Below, piece after piece: positions 34,601 to 47,753 of a DNA stretch of 64,000 nt. A program made the position numbers and the translations under genes. Numbering within the stretch: position 1 is the stretch's first letter; every line of letters begins with the position of its first letter. Location: assembly GCA_031772625.1 (NCBI GenBank), contig CM062808.1, positions 142,020,605 to 142,084,604 on the forward strand. The letters run 5' to 3'. The notes beneath the pieces are model-generated. The model was not told where the DNA came from, did not search any database, and saw only the letters and a list, made by a program, of their open reading frames with translations. This DNA comes from Pinus tabuliformis (lineage: Eukaryota > Streptophyta > Pinopsida > Pinales > Pinaceae).

Positions 34601-35718
34601 ATAATATCAAGCTTTATAGTAGAAATCTTTGTTAGGATCAGATCACCCATTATGATTTCAAGAACTTGGACTATCACCAATACAACAAATGTACTTCTTG
34701 TCATTACTGATCCAGTTCAAAGGTTACAAATGCCTTTAGTTGCTAAATAATAGCCTACCTCAGCATTGTATTGGTAACCACCAACTATTGTGAACCTTTC
34801 TTCAACTAGCCTCTTTGTATGCTCTATCATTTGACGGCCTAACAGGTGGAAAAAAAATGAGATGATTAACGATATGAAATTTTAAAACAATACGTAAAAT
34901 TGATATTGTCTGATGGAACAAAGAATGTCTCAAAAGATCAAACTAGACTTGTAATCAAAATATAATAAGAGGGCTTAAGCATATCATCTTAGTTGTACAA
35001 GTACAGATGACTAATTAATGCAATTCAAGAACTCGATCTTATTTGTACAAGATTGTCAATTACAGTTCATACCCAAAACATTATGCCAAGAGGAAGAAAA
35101 GAGTTACATGGATATAATTGATGCCCAAAAATAATCAATGTGAATTGATGATACATGCATATATAGAATAAGAGAGGACTAGAAGCATCTCTATCTTGTA
35201 AGTAAAAGAAGCACCAATAACATTACAACTAGGAAAAACAATGGGAGAATCAAGGTGTCCATGGATTTAATGTTTTTTTTCCATGGAAGAACTGTGAAAT
35301 TACCATAGCTCATCACACTTGACGAAATATCCAAACAGGGCAATTTCCCAACAGTGGCACCAGTAAACCCATAAACTGAATTCGCACTGATCTGCAAGTG
35401 CACACAGTCAAAAATATTTTATGTGTTTGACCAGCATACCTAATTTTACTTTTATTCCATGTCCAGGCCATAATTAAGACAGACTTGACAAAGCTGTAAT
35501 TACCTTCAAAGCTAATTGTCGGCCATCCAAGATAGCCTTTTCAAAAGGATATTTAGCCTCCTAAACAAGATTACAGGAAGTTAAAAACTGAGATGCTAAG
35601 TGGAAAAAATACAAGCATGTAACATGAACATAGGAAGCACTTAGTTCACCACCTTTAGGTCTGCCTTGGCTCTTTTCCTGGCAACCAGTAACTCTTCTAG
35701 GATCTCTGGTAATATGCC
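31608..35718 (-). pseudogene. POLD1: DNA polymerase delta catalytic subunit (POLD1) fragment with introns
   Basis: Minus-strand exons, 5' to 3': 35653-35718, 35504-35560, 35304-35391, 34759-34838, 34467-34580, 34102-34216, 33791-33963, 33230-33301, 32950-33024, 32713-32802, 32418-32578, 31872-31959, 31608-31695. A worn CSPC remnant lies near 32250. They encode about 420 residues: GILPEILEELL, motif B ([16 protein letters not shown], its K ending exon 35504-35560), motif C ([12 protein letters not shown]), [31 protein letters not shown], the zinc-site [22 protein letters not shown] and the C-terminal DCPMFYRRKKAQKDL, then TGA. This is the palm-to-C-terminus third of the leading replicative polymerase. 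The exonuclease domain and motif A are missing. Defects: TGA for an expected Arg at 33947-33949, TAG for Glu at 32728-32730, and a lost acceptor (CAA for CAG) before 34216. It is a DNA-level captured pseudogene. Confidence 0.93.
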
Positions 35719-37311
35719 CTAGGAAACAGGAAAAAGAGCATTCAATTTAGCATCATCGAAAATGGTCAGCATATGATGCTTAAAAAGTAAATAATGAAAT
35801 AAGTATCAGCATAGTGTTTGACATGCAAAGACATTAAGGTCTTAGCATCTTACTTTACTTTTAATCCTTTCTAGTAGCATAGATTATGGTGCCTATGTTA
35901 GTGTTACAACGGTACAACTGTGCATTATACAGTTGGGATGACTAGGACAGTGTATTGGGATCTCATCCACATAGCAATTTGACTACTAAAGTCTACCATA
36001 CATGTTAGGGAACCTATCTACTTTTTGTACATTGACGAATCAACCAAATCTAAATCTGAATCTATTGAAAACTTCAAAATATGTATCATAAAAGTAGCCT
36101 AGGGTTTATTGTCCATTATCCGAAACTTCTTTAGAATCTCAATTGCTTACTTACCCGTGTTCGAGGACCATCTCACCTCAACTCAGCCAAACCTCCAAGA
36201 CCAAGAAATAATACATGTCAACTTCACTTGCCAGTTTCTTATTGCACCATGGGATAGAGTTTTTTAAACTAACTGTTAGGACTAGGTAATCTACATACAA
36301 CACAAATATAAGCATATCAAATTTATCATAATCAAACAAATAATAAAATTTAGGACCTGCAACGGTCTTAGTGATGCCTATAGTCTATAAGTACTCATAA
36401 ATCCATGAGTACCAAGCACAAGAGGCTACTTTAGCCCAGAAAGGGACTTCTTCAACTTGCACACATGGTTATCCCATCCTAACAAAGATATTATATTTGA
36501 ACCCAAGCTGAAACAAAACCATGAATCACTCTTCCTGCCACCTACATCTCTGGCCCTGTCAAAATCCACTAAAGCATGCAGTAGCTCAAAGCACTGTGCC
36601 AGTGTGCCCTTTAAGTACCTCGCATACCTCAGACCATGGAGCATATTTGCAGCAACCTCAGCTCAACCATATATTAGCAGCCAAGCTGGACAATAAATTG
36701 GTGTCTGAGCCCCCCTTGTTTGTGAGACAAGGGATCTCATGCACACAACAATTTGACTACTAAATTCTACCAGATATGTTAGGGAACCTATATACTTTTT
36801 GTACGCTGACGAATCAACCAAATTTGAATCTTAATCTACTAATAACTTCAAAATATGTATCATAAAAGTAGCCTATGGTTTATTGTCCATTATCTGAAAC
36901 TTCTTCAGAATCTCAATTGCTTACTTACCCCTATTTGAGGACCACCTCACCTCAACTCAGAAAAACCTCCAAGACCAAGAAATAACACATGAGGTGTATG
37001 TCCTTCATGTCAACTTCACTTGCCAGTTTCTTCTTGCACCATGGGATAGAATTTTTTTAACTAACTTTTAGGACCAGGTCATCTACATAAAACACAAATA
37101 TAAGCATATCAAATTGATCATAATCAAACAAATAATACAAGTTAGGACCTGCAACAGTCTTAGTAATGCCCATAATATGTAAGTACTCATCAAAAAAACA
37201 AAGTATCTTCAAAATTTGTTTTGTTGCACACATAATTAGTTTATGTTTGGACCCTCACAACCTAGTGCGCTCCTTAGAAGCTAGAGCGATGCACGTTCAA
37301 GTTATTAAAAT
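35719..37311 (-). mobile_element. Antisense Ty1/copia pol relic with internal duplication (fossil)
   Basis: Worn reverse-transcriptase and RNase H traces lie on the minus strand from about 35.95 to 37.2 kb, for example VCKLKKSLSGLK near 36.46 kb and traces of the Y-V-D-D strand region. About 450 bp at 35959-36400 recur at 36730-37190, a tandem offset of about 771 bp. No LTRs are seen. It is very old and broken throughout. It lies between the POLD1 fragment and the transposase-like gene. Confidence 0.6.
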
Positions 37312-40063
37312 TTAACACATATCAATCCCTTTTGTCCTCTTTTTGGGATGCGCTACATTAGTTGTGGGTGTGGAATTCTCATCACATTGACCACCCTCTT
37401 CATTATTTCTGTCTCCCATTCGCTGAAATTCAACAATGGTTTCCTGCCAAGGTTCAGGAATGACTATTGGATGATTTTGTGCAACAAGCAAATAATCATG
37501 TGCTTGTATCTCCTCCCCATGCTCACTCCTAGATGTTTCACCTGATTCCTATACACAACACACTTTAACTTGTTATAATAACATTAAAACCTCCGATTGA
37601 TTTATTCCATTATTCATATAATATTACAAACAACTAACCTCAGATCCATAACCAGTAATTATTTTTTCCCCTCGATTTATCATGCGTTGGCGAAGACCTT
37701 GGGAACCATGTAATAAAACATATTTTAGGTCTTCCTCTAAAGCTTCCTTTTGAAACCGGTTAACCTACATTAACAAAGATAATCATATCTATAAGGTAAA
37801 ATAACTAATAAGATACAATTAACTCAACGTGACCATGGTTACTTTGCCTAAAATAGAAAATATAATAGATGGAAATATCACTTACCATACCACCACGAAT
37901 ACTATTATATCCACTAGAGCCAAATTTGTGAGATCCATTTTTTGACACCCTAGCTTGGGTTGCTTTTCTTGTATCTCGTAGGTCTCTCTTAGCTCCTCCT
38001 TGTGTAGATGGCATATAGTTTGGATTTCTGAGGACTTTCCTCTTAAACTTGGCATCTTTCATAAGTTCATCCCACGTCACTCGGTCTGTGATCCAAGCTG
38101 GACGTGGATACATCAAGTTTTTTGTCAACTTTGTCCTTAAATTGGACCTCTTTGAGTGCATGTATTTACTTGCAATCTGTAAAATAAGTTCCTTATCAAA
38201 TCCAGGATTACCAAATGCTATTACTACATCTTTAAATAGTTCCTCTTTTTTGGCATTGGCTTGTTTCCTCCAATCCATTTGGATGGTATTTCCAAATAAT
38301 TCTTCTGCATGACGAAAAGTAAAGTGATAAAATTTCAGCCCTGTTTCATCCTTCAAGACATTTCCTTATGAGGTGAGCAAGATTGTAACTTCTTGCATTC
38401 CTTTTGTGGTCACCGATGATATTGTTGTAGTCTTGGGGATTGAGGAAGGTTCCCTTATAGATACATTAGGCACTATGTCACTTACTTCCTGTATTTACAA
38501 TGAAATTGTGGAACTATTAAGAACCCAACCAAAATATGAAACTATTTTTCATATCTAAAATAATGATCCTAAACATAACAAATGAAATTATAAAAAAACA
38601 ATAATTTTACCTGTTGATCTCTTGCAGGAGCTACACTCTCCAACAATGACATTTCCCACAATTGAATTTGTTCAATTATTTCTTGTCCGATTTGAACATT
38701 TGCAGGAATATCTGGTAGGAGCCTTAACATTCTTGTTTGTGAGTCTATAAGACTCCTCAAAGAAACTTGTTCTGGTCCTGGTGGGAGAATGCTGACTAGA
38801 CCCACATTTGATGTAGAGGGCATGTTATGGGGTTCTGATCTAGGTGTAGATGGCATAACATGACCCTCTATACCAACAGATTGTATACTTGTTGGAGTCA
38901 CCCTAGAAACATCCTGCAAGGCACAAATATAAATAATAAGATGGAATAATAGATGAATAATGTTGAAATATGTAACTAGGTTCGGTCTTCATAATGACAT
39001 ATCTAATCACAATTCTATGTAATTTATATAAAAAAAGGAAAAAGAAGATTATTTTTGTTATGACTGAGGCATGGGTTTCATGAACACATGAAGAAGCAAG
39101 TACCATTATAGAATGACAATATCTCGAAAGACTCATTAAAAGAATGTCATGAAGGTGGCAAATGATCAATGAAATGTATAGTAAAGTTGCAAATAATCAT
39201 GGCAACCAAAATACTAATCAGTACAGATAGGTGTCCATGAGGTATGTATAATAATTTTCTTTTAAAGGGTCCATCATAAGATGTAGTGGGGTTGAATTTA
39301 TGGGTTTAAATTTTAAGAAATACCCTAGTATTTAGAAACCTTAATCTTAAGGTATTTGTTCCCTATGATTTGATTTCTAGGGCATGGGATAAACTCTAGA
39401 ATGACATAAAGGGAAAAGAGTATGATCTAAGGTTTGAATTTAAGAAACCCTAAAAAGGCCTCTTGATTACATAAAAACCCTAAAAAAGTAACTTGACATC
39501 ATGTTTTGGAATAACATTTTGCTTGGGTTACTTGTTAAAATAGTATTGTATGTACAAGAAGAAAAAAACGGATGGGGTGATCCTTTTGAAGGCATGATGT
39601 AGCTCTTCGTAACACCTCATAAATCATGGAGTCATTGTGAAAAAACTTTATTAAATATATGCCCTAGATTTCTCAACAAATAACATAATCAAACTCACAT
39701 AAATAAATGGTTGAATCTTACATCTTGCATAACATTAGATGTATATGGGGGCATTAATGATCCCTACATGCCAACAAAATTCACGCTTAGTAAAAACACA
39801 AATATTAATAAATATATATAGTGAAATAAGTTAACTAAATGCACAAAAATATTGATCAAGTTTTACCACTATCATTACCTTAGATGTTTTATAAGGTGTT
39901 ATAGGGGTTGGAATGACTTTAGCGATTGCCTGCATTCCACAAACATAAATTAGCATAATATAATAAGGAATATAAGATAACTGAACATATAAAAGACAAT
40001 ATTCAAGCTTACCTCATGCATCATCATAGCAGTGTCTTGCCCTTGTGCATTTGTTAACATTTC
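37312..40063 (-). pseudogene. En/Spm-type (Transposase_24-like) transposon gene, 3' exons
   Basis: Seven phase-0 exons on the minus strand with GT-AG ends: 40013-40063 (left part of a split exon), 39879-39929, 39722-39763, 38611-38913, 37886-38488, 37639-37764 and 37312-37548, ending in TAA. The long exon encodes RPAWITDRVTWDELMKD, FKRKVLRNPNYMPSTQGG and a basic Gly/Ser-rich end. The spacing of W, N and G residues recalls the plant transposase family (Ptta/En/Spm) that accompanies CACTA elements. Upstream exons are Pro/Ser-rich (MPSTPRSEPHNMPSTSN). A single stop (TAA at 38366-38368) breaks the long exon. The first visible exon is split by a copia block and resumes at 57176-57243. The family call is by pattern only. 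Confidence 0.55.
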
Positions 40064-42002
40064 TATTGGACACAGATTGTCATTGATGTCAATATGGCAA
40101 TATTCAAGAGGAGGAGATAGAGCCATCAGAGGAGCAGCGGAGCCAAGAGGAGAAAATGGAGCCAAGAGGAGCAGACCAAGCCAGAGGAGCCACATTGGAG
40201 CAAAGAGGAGCTATAGGAGGAGCCACATATATATGCCAAAGAAGAGGAGCTATCGGAGCATATCAGAGCAAGAGGAGCCATCGGAGGAGTAAATGCAGCA
40301 AACAGAGTCATCGGGAGCTATTGGGAGCCATATATCCACATATAATACTATTGGGCCCGAAAAACCCATGTATGCATGCTTTATCATTATCGGCGGTTAA
40401 AAACCATATATATATGCATTCACAACTATCGGAGGAGAAAACCCATATATATATGCCTTAACACTATCAGCGGGCACATATTACAAACACACTATCGGCG
40501 CAACAATGCCAAAGGAAGAACTATCGGGAGTACTGAGGAGTATCTATATATATATATATATAGAAGCGATATAATAACACGGACCCACGGCTCCATTATA
40601 AACTGGCTAAATGTAATATCGCATCCGCTACGTCGCTGGTCTCAAAGGGCTGTCACTCCCGAAACCTCCGATTGCGATATACGGTTGTGGACCCGACGAA
40701 GGTATTAAAACTAGTCTAATGATATATCGCATCTGTCATTTCGGAGCGGGTATCGCAAGTGAGTTAGGCCTGCCACATTAAAAACGCCGACTGCGAAAAT
40801 AACACGGACCCGTCGCGGGACTGTGTTATGGTTAAATGGTTTATCGCATCTGCCCATCGCATACGTTATGAAGCCCTGCCACATGAAAGCGCCAATTGCG
40901 ATAGGAATAGTGGACCCGACAGGAATATAAAGCATGATTAAATTCAATATCGCATCTGATCCATCGGAGCAATGCAGGATCAGGCATCGGCCATCAGCGA
41001 AGTCATGGTTGCGATATATAAAGGATCCCCAGGAATCACAAAGTGCCGATTGCGATGAATGCTGCGGACCCGATACATTATAGATACAGGTGCTATGATC
41101 CTTGAAGTCCGCCCTTTAGCACTTTCACCTGTTTTTACTCATATTTCCCGTGTAATTGATATTTGGCCTGCGCGTGCCTCTGAGGCAAAAATGCATACGA
41201 TAATGCTCTCGATACCTCAGAAGATGATAATGATTGCGATAGGACGTGGCTGTTGGTTAAATAAATCAATCCTCGTATATGCCTGCTATCATGAGGAAAA
41301 CAAGGGCACTGTTATAGTCTTATGAATATGTTCCTCTGTGTTGACTCAGTGCTTGCCATTGATTCAACGTGTGCTGCGAGTATTGGAACACTTGTTTAGA
41401 CAGAAGAAGCCAAGGAGTGGGAAGCCGAAGTGTCAAGCGAGCATTGAGGAAACGGTAGAGCCTGCGAAGAGAGGAAGCCAAAGAGCCAACAAGAAAGAGG
41501 AAATGAATGGATAGAGGCGCAGGAATGTATAAAAATTGCAAAAACAGAGGATTGTATGTGACTGTTGTTGTGGTGAAGAACCAGAGAAGAGGCAACAAAA
41601 GCAGCAGAGGCTATAGAGGCAGTAGAAGCAGTAGTTCCAGTTTATACCAAGGTTGGGTTGGAGCCCAAGAGGTTGGAGCCTATGAATTGAACAGGATTGA
41701 AGTCCTTGGAAGTTGGTGCTCCTAAAGTCCAAGATTGGTGTCTTGGCAAAACAGAGTTGGTGCTCTAGAGGTTGGAGCTTCACTGAAGTCCAAGTTGGAG
41801 CTTGGAAACTATTCACAATCAGATTTATACTTATGTTGTATTTAATTTATTGCACTGTCTTGAGTTTTAATAAAAGCATTTATTCCAATTGCTGATTTCT
41901 GTGTTCTGTGTATACATATACATATCTATATAAGCTTTTGGTAATCACTAGAACAAAATTGTAAGAAATACTGGTTCACGCCCCCTCTCAGTATTTCCAA
42001 CA
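40064..42002 (+). repeat. LTR 1 of the tandem copia block (1,939 bp)
   Basis: It begins TATTGGACACAG (TGTTGG in the other two) and ends TTCCAACA. It contains scattered CTATCGG motifs at 40.24-40.53 kb. About four ~110-bp degenerate modules follow at 40.6-41.06 kb, each with TATCGCATC and GATTGCGATA. A TATATAAAGG box lies at 41015 and the last ~350 bp is Gly/Arg-codon-like purine-rich DNA. The short frames in it are chance. Confidence 0.9.
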
Positions 42003-45000
42003 ATTGGTATAAGAGCAAGCTTCTTCATACTAGCCTAACAGCTTGAAGAAGGATCCACAGCCATGATGAGAAATCATGAAGCATCAGGAAAACCTCCTCT
42101 GTTCTATGGCACTAACTTTGGTTTCTGGAAGAAAAGAATGACTTACTACTTAATGTCCCTTGGACCTGAAGTCTAGCATTTTTGTCAAACTGAATACCAA
42201 GCAACTTCCACTCTTCCAACAGACCAAGACGAGAGGAAAGCCTACATTGCAAATGCAAAGTCCATGAACTCTATCACTAGTGGAATCACTGATTCCGAGT
42301 TTACAAAAATCATGCACTGTAACTCTGCGAAAGAAATGTGGGAGAAGCTAGTTGGCTTGTACGATGGAGACTCAAAAGTCAAAAAGGCAAAGCTTCAAAC
42401 TCACAGAAGACGATTTGAAAGTTTGAAGATGGAAGATGAAGAAGACATTGTAGCATACCTCCTCCGAGTAGATGAAGTGGTAAATTCCCTGAAAGGATTG
42501 GATGAAAAAGTTGAAGAAAGTACCATTGTTCAAAAGGTATTAAGGTCTCTTCCAGACAGATTTGACTCCAAAATAGGTGCTACAGAAGAAGCAAAGGATC
42601 TAGATACCCTCAAAATGGATGAACTCCATGGAATTCTAAATGCCTATGAAATGAGGAAAGGTGGCCCTAGCTCCAAAGATGCAGCATTCAAGGCCTCAAA
42701 GTCAAAGGAAGGAAAAGAAAGGAATGACTGTGGTGATGAGTCAGATGTGGAATCCGAATCGGCTCAATATGTACGAAAGCTGAAGAGAGGATCTAAGCTT
42801 AAAGGCAAGTATCGTAGTGTCTTTTAAATGTGGTAAAATAGGTCATTATGCAGCAAAATGTCCTTATAAACATGACAGTGATGATGAAGGAAATTCTAGA
42901 AGAATGGCACACAAAAAGAAGGGGTTCAATAAGGAAAAATTCTTCTCCAAGCAAGATGAGTTTGATGAGGATGAGTTTATGGTCATCAAAAAGAAATCAG
43001 ATGAGGAAACTGATCATGATAAAAGCCAAGAAGCACTATTCATGGCACTCACAGATGATGATGACTCGGGGCTAGAAGGAAATGTGGATGAACTGTTAAT
43101 AAGCGCCATTGAAGAAAACGAGAAACTACCGAACAAAATCATTTCTCTCAAAGTGGAAAACGTGGACATAAGAAGGAGAGAAGATCTCTTGGAAGCAAAG
43201 CTTAAAGAAAAAGAAGAGACTTGTGAAGAACGCAAGGCTGAAGTAGTGTCTCTGAGAAAGGAGTTGGAGCAAATTAAAAAGGGTTGTAAAAGCTCTCAAA
43301 TACTTGAGACTATTCTGAAAAATCAAAAACCTCAACATGATAAGTCTGGAATAGGTTTCAAAGGAGAATCCTCAAGCACTAAGAATAGTGCGAAAAGCTA
43401 TGCCGATGCACTTTCCTGCAATCCAAAAGATGAAAAAGTATGTTATCAAAAGTGCATCCCAGATTCCAAGAATGAAGAAAGAATTACTCCAAAGAAGAAT
43501 GTGGAGTCGAATCATGGACACTACAACAAATTCAAACCTGTACTCCACCAAGGGCCCATCAAAAATCCAAAGAATGAGGGAGGAGTAATTCCTAGGAAGG
43601 AAATCGACTCAAACCGTGGTTGCTTCAAAAACATCTTTCTTGGACACTGCTTTCACTGTAAAAACTTCGGTCACCAAGCTAGACACTGTATGGCTCGCAA
43701 AAGTGAAAAGACAACGCAAAAAGACCGAGTAATCAACTCATATGCCCCCAAAAGGCAGGGACAAATCAAAACCTTCAATTCATTTGATCCCTTGACCAAA
43801 TTTGACCTGATTTGCTCTTTTTGCTACAATAATGGACACTATGAACAAGACTGCCCACTCAAAGGAAGAAAGACGAGTAGTAAGAACTCCATCATGAGCA
43901 AATGCGGCCTGGCTCTATGTGCTCAAAATAATGGAAACTAGTCGTTTGTAGATAGTGGGTGCTCCAGACACATGACAGGGGATAGAGGGAATTTTGTCTC
44001 ACTGAGCAAAAAGGAAGGGAATGTGTCTTTTGGAAGCATATCTGGCAGAATTATAGGAAAAGGAACAATTACTCTAATAAATGGAAAAGGAAAAGCTCAA
44101 GATGCTCTGCTGGTTGACGGACTCAAACACAACCTTCTGAGTGTCAGCCAAATCTATGATCAAGGACATAAGGTTGTTTTCAGCACCAAAGACTGTGAAA
44201 TAAGGAACTCTGCCTAAGGGAAACTTGTGGCAAAAGGGGTGAGAACACAAGGCAATATTTACGTTCTGAACAAGATTCAGGAAAATAAATGCTACTTGAG
44301 TCAGACAGATGAGAGTTGGCTGTGGCACAAGCGACTTGGACATACAAGCTTCGAAAATATGATCAATATCAGCAAGATCAAAGCTATACAAGTCATCCCA
44401 AGGCTGTTCAAACCAAATCAAGCAGTGTGTGGTCCATGTCAACATGGAAAGCAGACCAGAACCAGCCACAAGACAAAGGAACACTGTACATCGAAGCCCT
44501 TGGAGATCATCCATGCTGATGTGTGTGGGCCAACTAGAAATAAAGCACTCCAAGGAGAAAGGTACTTTGTGTTATTTGTTGATGATTATACCAGAATGAT
44601 GTGGATATATTTCATAAAGTATAAATCTGAAAATTTTGAGTGTTTTAAGAATCTAAAAGCCCTTGTAGAAAATGAAAAAGATTCAAAAATTAAGTGCCTC
44701 TGAATAGACAGAGGAGGAGAATTCACATCGAACGAGTTTAGTGAGTTCTGTAATATTCATGGAATTAAAAGGGAATTCTCAGCTACCAGAACACCTCAGC
44801 AAAATGGGGTAGTTGAAAGATGAAACCGAACAGTCCAAGAGATGGCAAGAACCATGCTATTAGCAGCAGACCTACAGCCTAAATTCTGGAGAGAAGCAGT
44901 AGGGATAACTGTCTATACACTGAATCGGACTCAATTAAGACCAAATTGTGATAAAACTCCTTATGAGGTATGGAAAGGAAGACCTGCTTCGGTGAAGTAC

Positions 45001-47092
45001 TTCAAGATATTTGGGAGCAAGTGCTTCATAAAAATAAATGATGGCTCACCTGGAAAGTTTGATTTCGGGTTGATGAAGGGATATTTCTTGGATACTCTCC
45101 ACGGAGAAAGGCTTACAAGTGCTACAATTATCGACTGAAGAAAATAGTGGAAAGCATTGATGCAAAGGTTGATGAAGATCTTCCAGAAAATAAAATTGAA
45201 GAACATGAAGATGACTTTCTCCTTGAAGAAGAAGAACCTAAAGAAGAAAAGATAGATGACGAAGAAGAAGAAGGGAAAAGAGAACCACCTCATACCCCTT
45301 CAAAGATGAAGTATGTTGAAAGATATCATCCAGAAGAGTAGATCATTGGCGATAAAGATGAAGGTGTGCAGACCCGAAGAAGGATATCAATATCACCCAA
45401 GAGAAAAGTCATTGCCCTCCTATCTATGATAGAACCAGAAACATTTTCAGAAGAAAGTAAGGATCCTCATTGGGTAAAAGAAATGGAAGAAGAAATGTCC
45501 CAAATTGAGAAGAACAAGACATGGGAGCTGGTACCTCGTCCAAAGGACAAAAACATAATAGGAACCAAATGGGTGTTCAAAAATAAAATGAATGAGGAAG
45601 GACATCAGAAACAAGGCAAGACTTGTCTACAAAGGCTATACACAAATTGAAGGAGTTGACTTTGAAGAGACATTTGCACCAGTGGCCCGTATGGAAGCTA
45701 TCAGGATGTTCTTAGCATTTGTGTGCTCAAAAGGATTCAAAATCTATCAAATGGACGTGAAATCAACATTCCTAAATGGGGAACTCAAAGAGGAAGTCTA
45801 CGTGGAGCAGCTAGAAGGTTTTGATCTGATAGCAGGAAAGGACCCAGTCTGTAAGTTGAAAAAGGCTTTGTATGGGTTGAAACAAGATCCTAGAGCTTGG
45901 TATGCAAGACTGGATAACTATCTCCAACAACAAGGCTTCAAAAAGGGAGTGGCTGGAAGCAATCTATACATAAAGATAGATCAAGGTAATTTACTAGTTG
46001 CTCTTGTTTATGTCGATGATCTAATTTTTTCTAGTAATAATGATGAAATGAGCCATGAATTTTCTCAAAGCATGGAAAAAAAGTTTGAGATGTCAATGAT
46101 AGGAGAGCTGTCCCACTTCCTTGGACTTCAAGTATCTCAAACCAGAGCAGGATTGTGTATATCTCAAGCCAAATATCTAGAATACATGCTCAAAAAATAT
46201 GGAATGGAGGACTGTGCATCCGTAAGTACACCTATGACCACAAACTGCGAATTGAGCAAAGATTGTGACTCCCCTCTAGTAGATGCAACTCATTACAGGT
46301 CAATGATTGGAGCCCTTCTATACTTAACAGCTACACGACCAGACATAATGCAAGCAGTAGGAATGGTGGGAAGATTTCAATCTGCGCCCAAACAATCTCA
46401 TTTATTAGCTGTAAAAAGAATTCTCAGATATTTGAAGGGAACTTCTGATTTTTTTCTTTGGTACCCAAAGGACTCAACACTGACGGTAACTTGCATACAC
46501 CGATGCTGATTGGGCTGGAAGTATAGATGATCAGAAAAGTACTAGTGGAAATTCATTCTTCCTAGGAGACTGTTTAGTATCCTGGCTCAGCAAAAAACAA
46601 TCATCCATATCATTATCCACAGTTGAAGCCGAGTATATTGCTGCTGCAAACTACTGTTCTCAGATACTATGGATGAAGGAAGCTCTAAAAGATCTCGACA
46701 TATGTACATATCAACCGATGACCGTTTATTGTGACAACACAAGCGCTATCAGTCTCAACAAAAATCCACTGATGCACTCAAGAACCAAACACATACCAAT
46801 CAAGTATCATTTCCTCCGTGAGCAAGTAGCTGAACAAAACATCGTCCTGGAATATATCAGTACTAAGGAGCAGATAGCTAATATTTTCACAAAACCTTTT
46901 CCTCGAGAAGCATTCAAACATCTGCGTCAAAAGATGCGGGTTATTTCTTTATCATCACTCAATTTCATTCATAAAGATGCAGCAGGATAGGGGGAGCAAT
47001 TTGACAGGGGGAGTTTGTATGCATTCCTTTGCCATTGATGTCAAAGGGGGAGAGAGCAGAAGAATATTGCCATCAATAACAAAGGGGGAGAT
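42003..47092 (+). mobile_element. Internal region 1 of the tandem copia block (fossil)
   Basis: The primer site TTGGTATAAGAGC starts at 42004. Gag spans about 42.06-43.95 kb with CGKIGHYAAKC, CKNFGHQARHC and CYNNGHYEQDC knuckles and a charged coiled-coil stretch. Protease is near 43.95 kb, integrase about 44.3-45.15 kb, an acidic linker about 45.15-45.35 kb, reverse transcriptase about 45.45-46.2 kb ([10 protein letters not shown]) and RNase H about 46.5-46.95 kb. Four polypurine tracts precede LTR 2. It is broken, with roughly ten breaks. Confidence 0.9.
46989..47092 (+). promoter_or_regulatory. Cluster of polypurine tracts before LTR 2
   Basis: AGGGGGAG-type tracts occur at about 46989, 47007, 47047 and 47083, the last directly before the LTR. 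Between them, TGCCATTGATGTCAAAGG echoes the LTR start (GTCATTGATGTCAA). A matching cluster lies at 55310-55413. Such tracts prime plus-strand synthesis in LTR elements. Confidence 0.7.
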
Positions 47093-47669
47093 TGTTGGAC
47101 ACAGATTGTCATTGATGTCAATATGGCAATATTCAAGAGGAGGAGACAGAGCCATCAGAGGAGCAAACGGAGCCAAGAGGAGAAAATGGAGCCAAGAGGA
47201 GCAGACCAAGCCAGAGGAGCCACATTGGAGCAAAGAGGAGCTATAGGAGGAGCCACATATATATATGCCATGTATATGCCAAAGAAGAGGAGCTATCGGA
47301 GCATATCGGAGCAAGAGGACGGAGGAGCAAATGCAGCAAACAGAGCCATATATGCCACAGTTAACACTATCGGTGGCCAGAAATCATATAAACATGCACA
47401 TAACAGCTATCGGGAGCTATTGGGAGCCATATATCCACATATAATACTATTGGGCCTGAAAAACCCATGTATGCATGCTTTATCATTATCGGTAGTTAAA
47501 AACCATATATATATATATATGCATTCACAACTATCGGAGGAAAAAACCCATATATATATGCCTTAACACTATCGGCGAGCACATATTACAAACACACTAT
47601 CGGCACAACAATGCCAAAGGAAGAACTATCGGGAGTACTGAGGAGTATATATATATATATGTATATGTA

Positions 47670-47753
<84 letters not shown>

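Noticed and set aside
40032-41900. Several 60-130 codon frames within the copia LTRs, such as Arg/Gly/Ser-rich ones
   Set aside because: They recur in all three LTRs with frame-breaking differences and have no known domain. They are LTR sequence, not genes.
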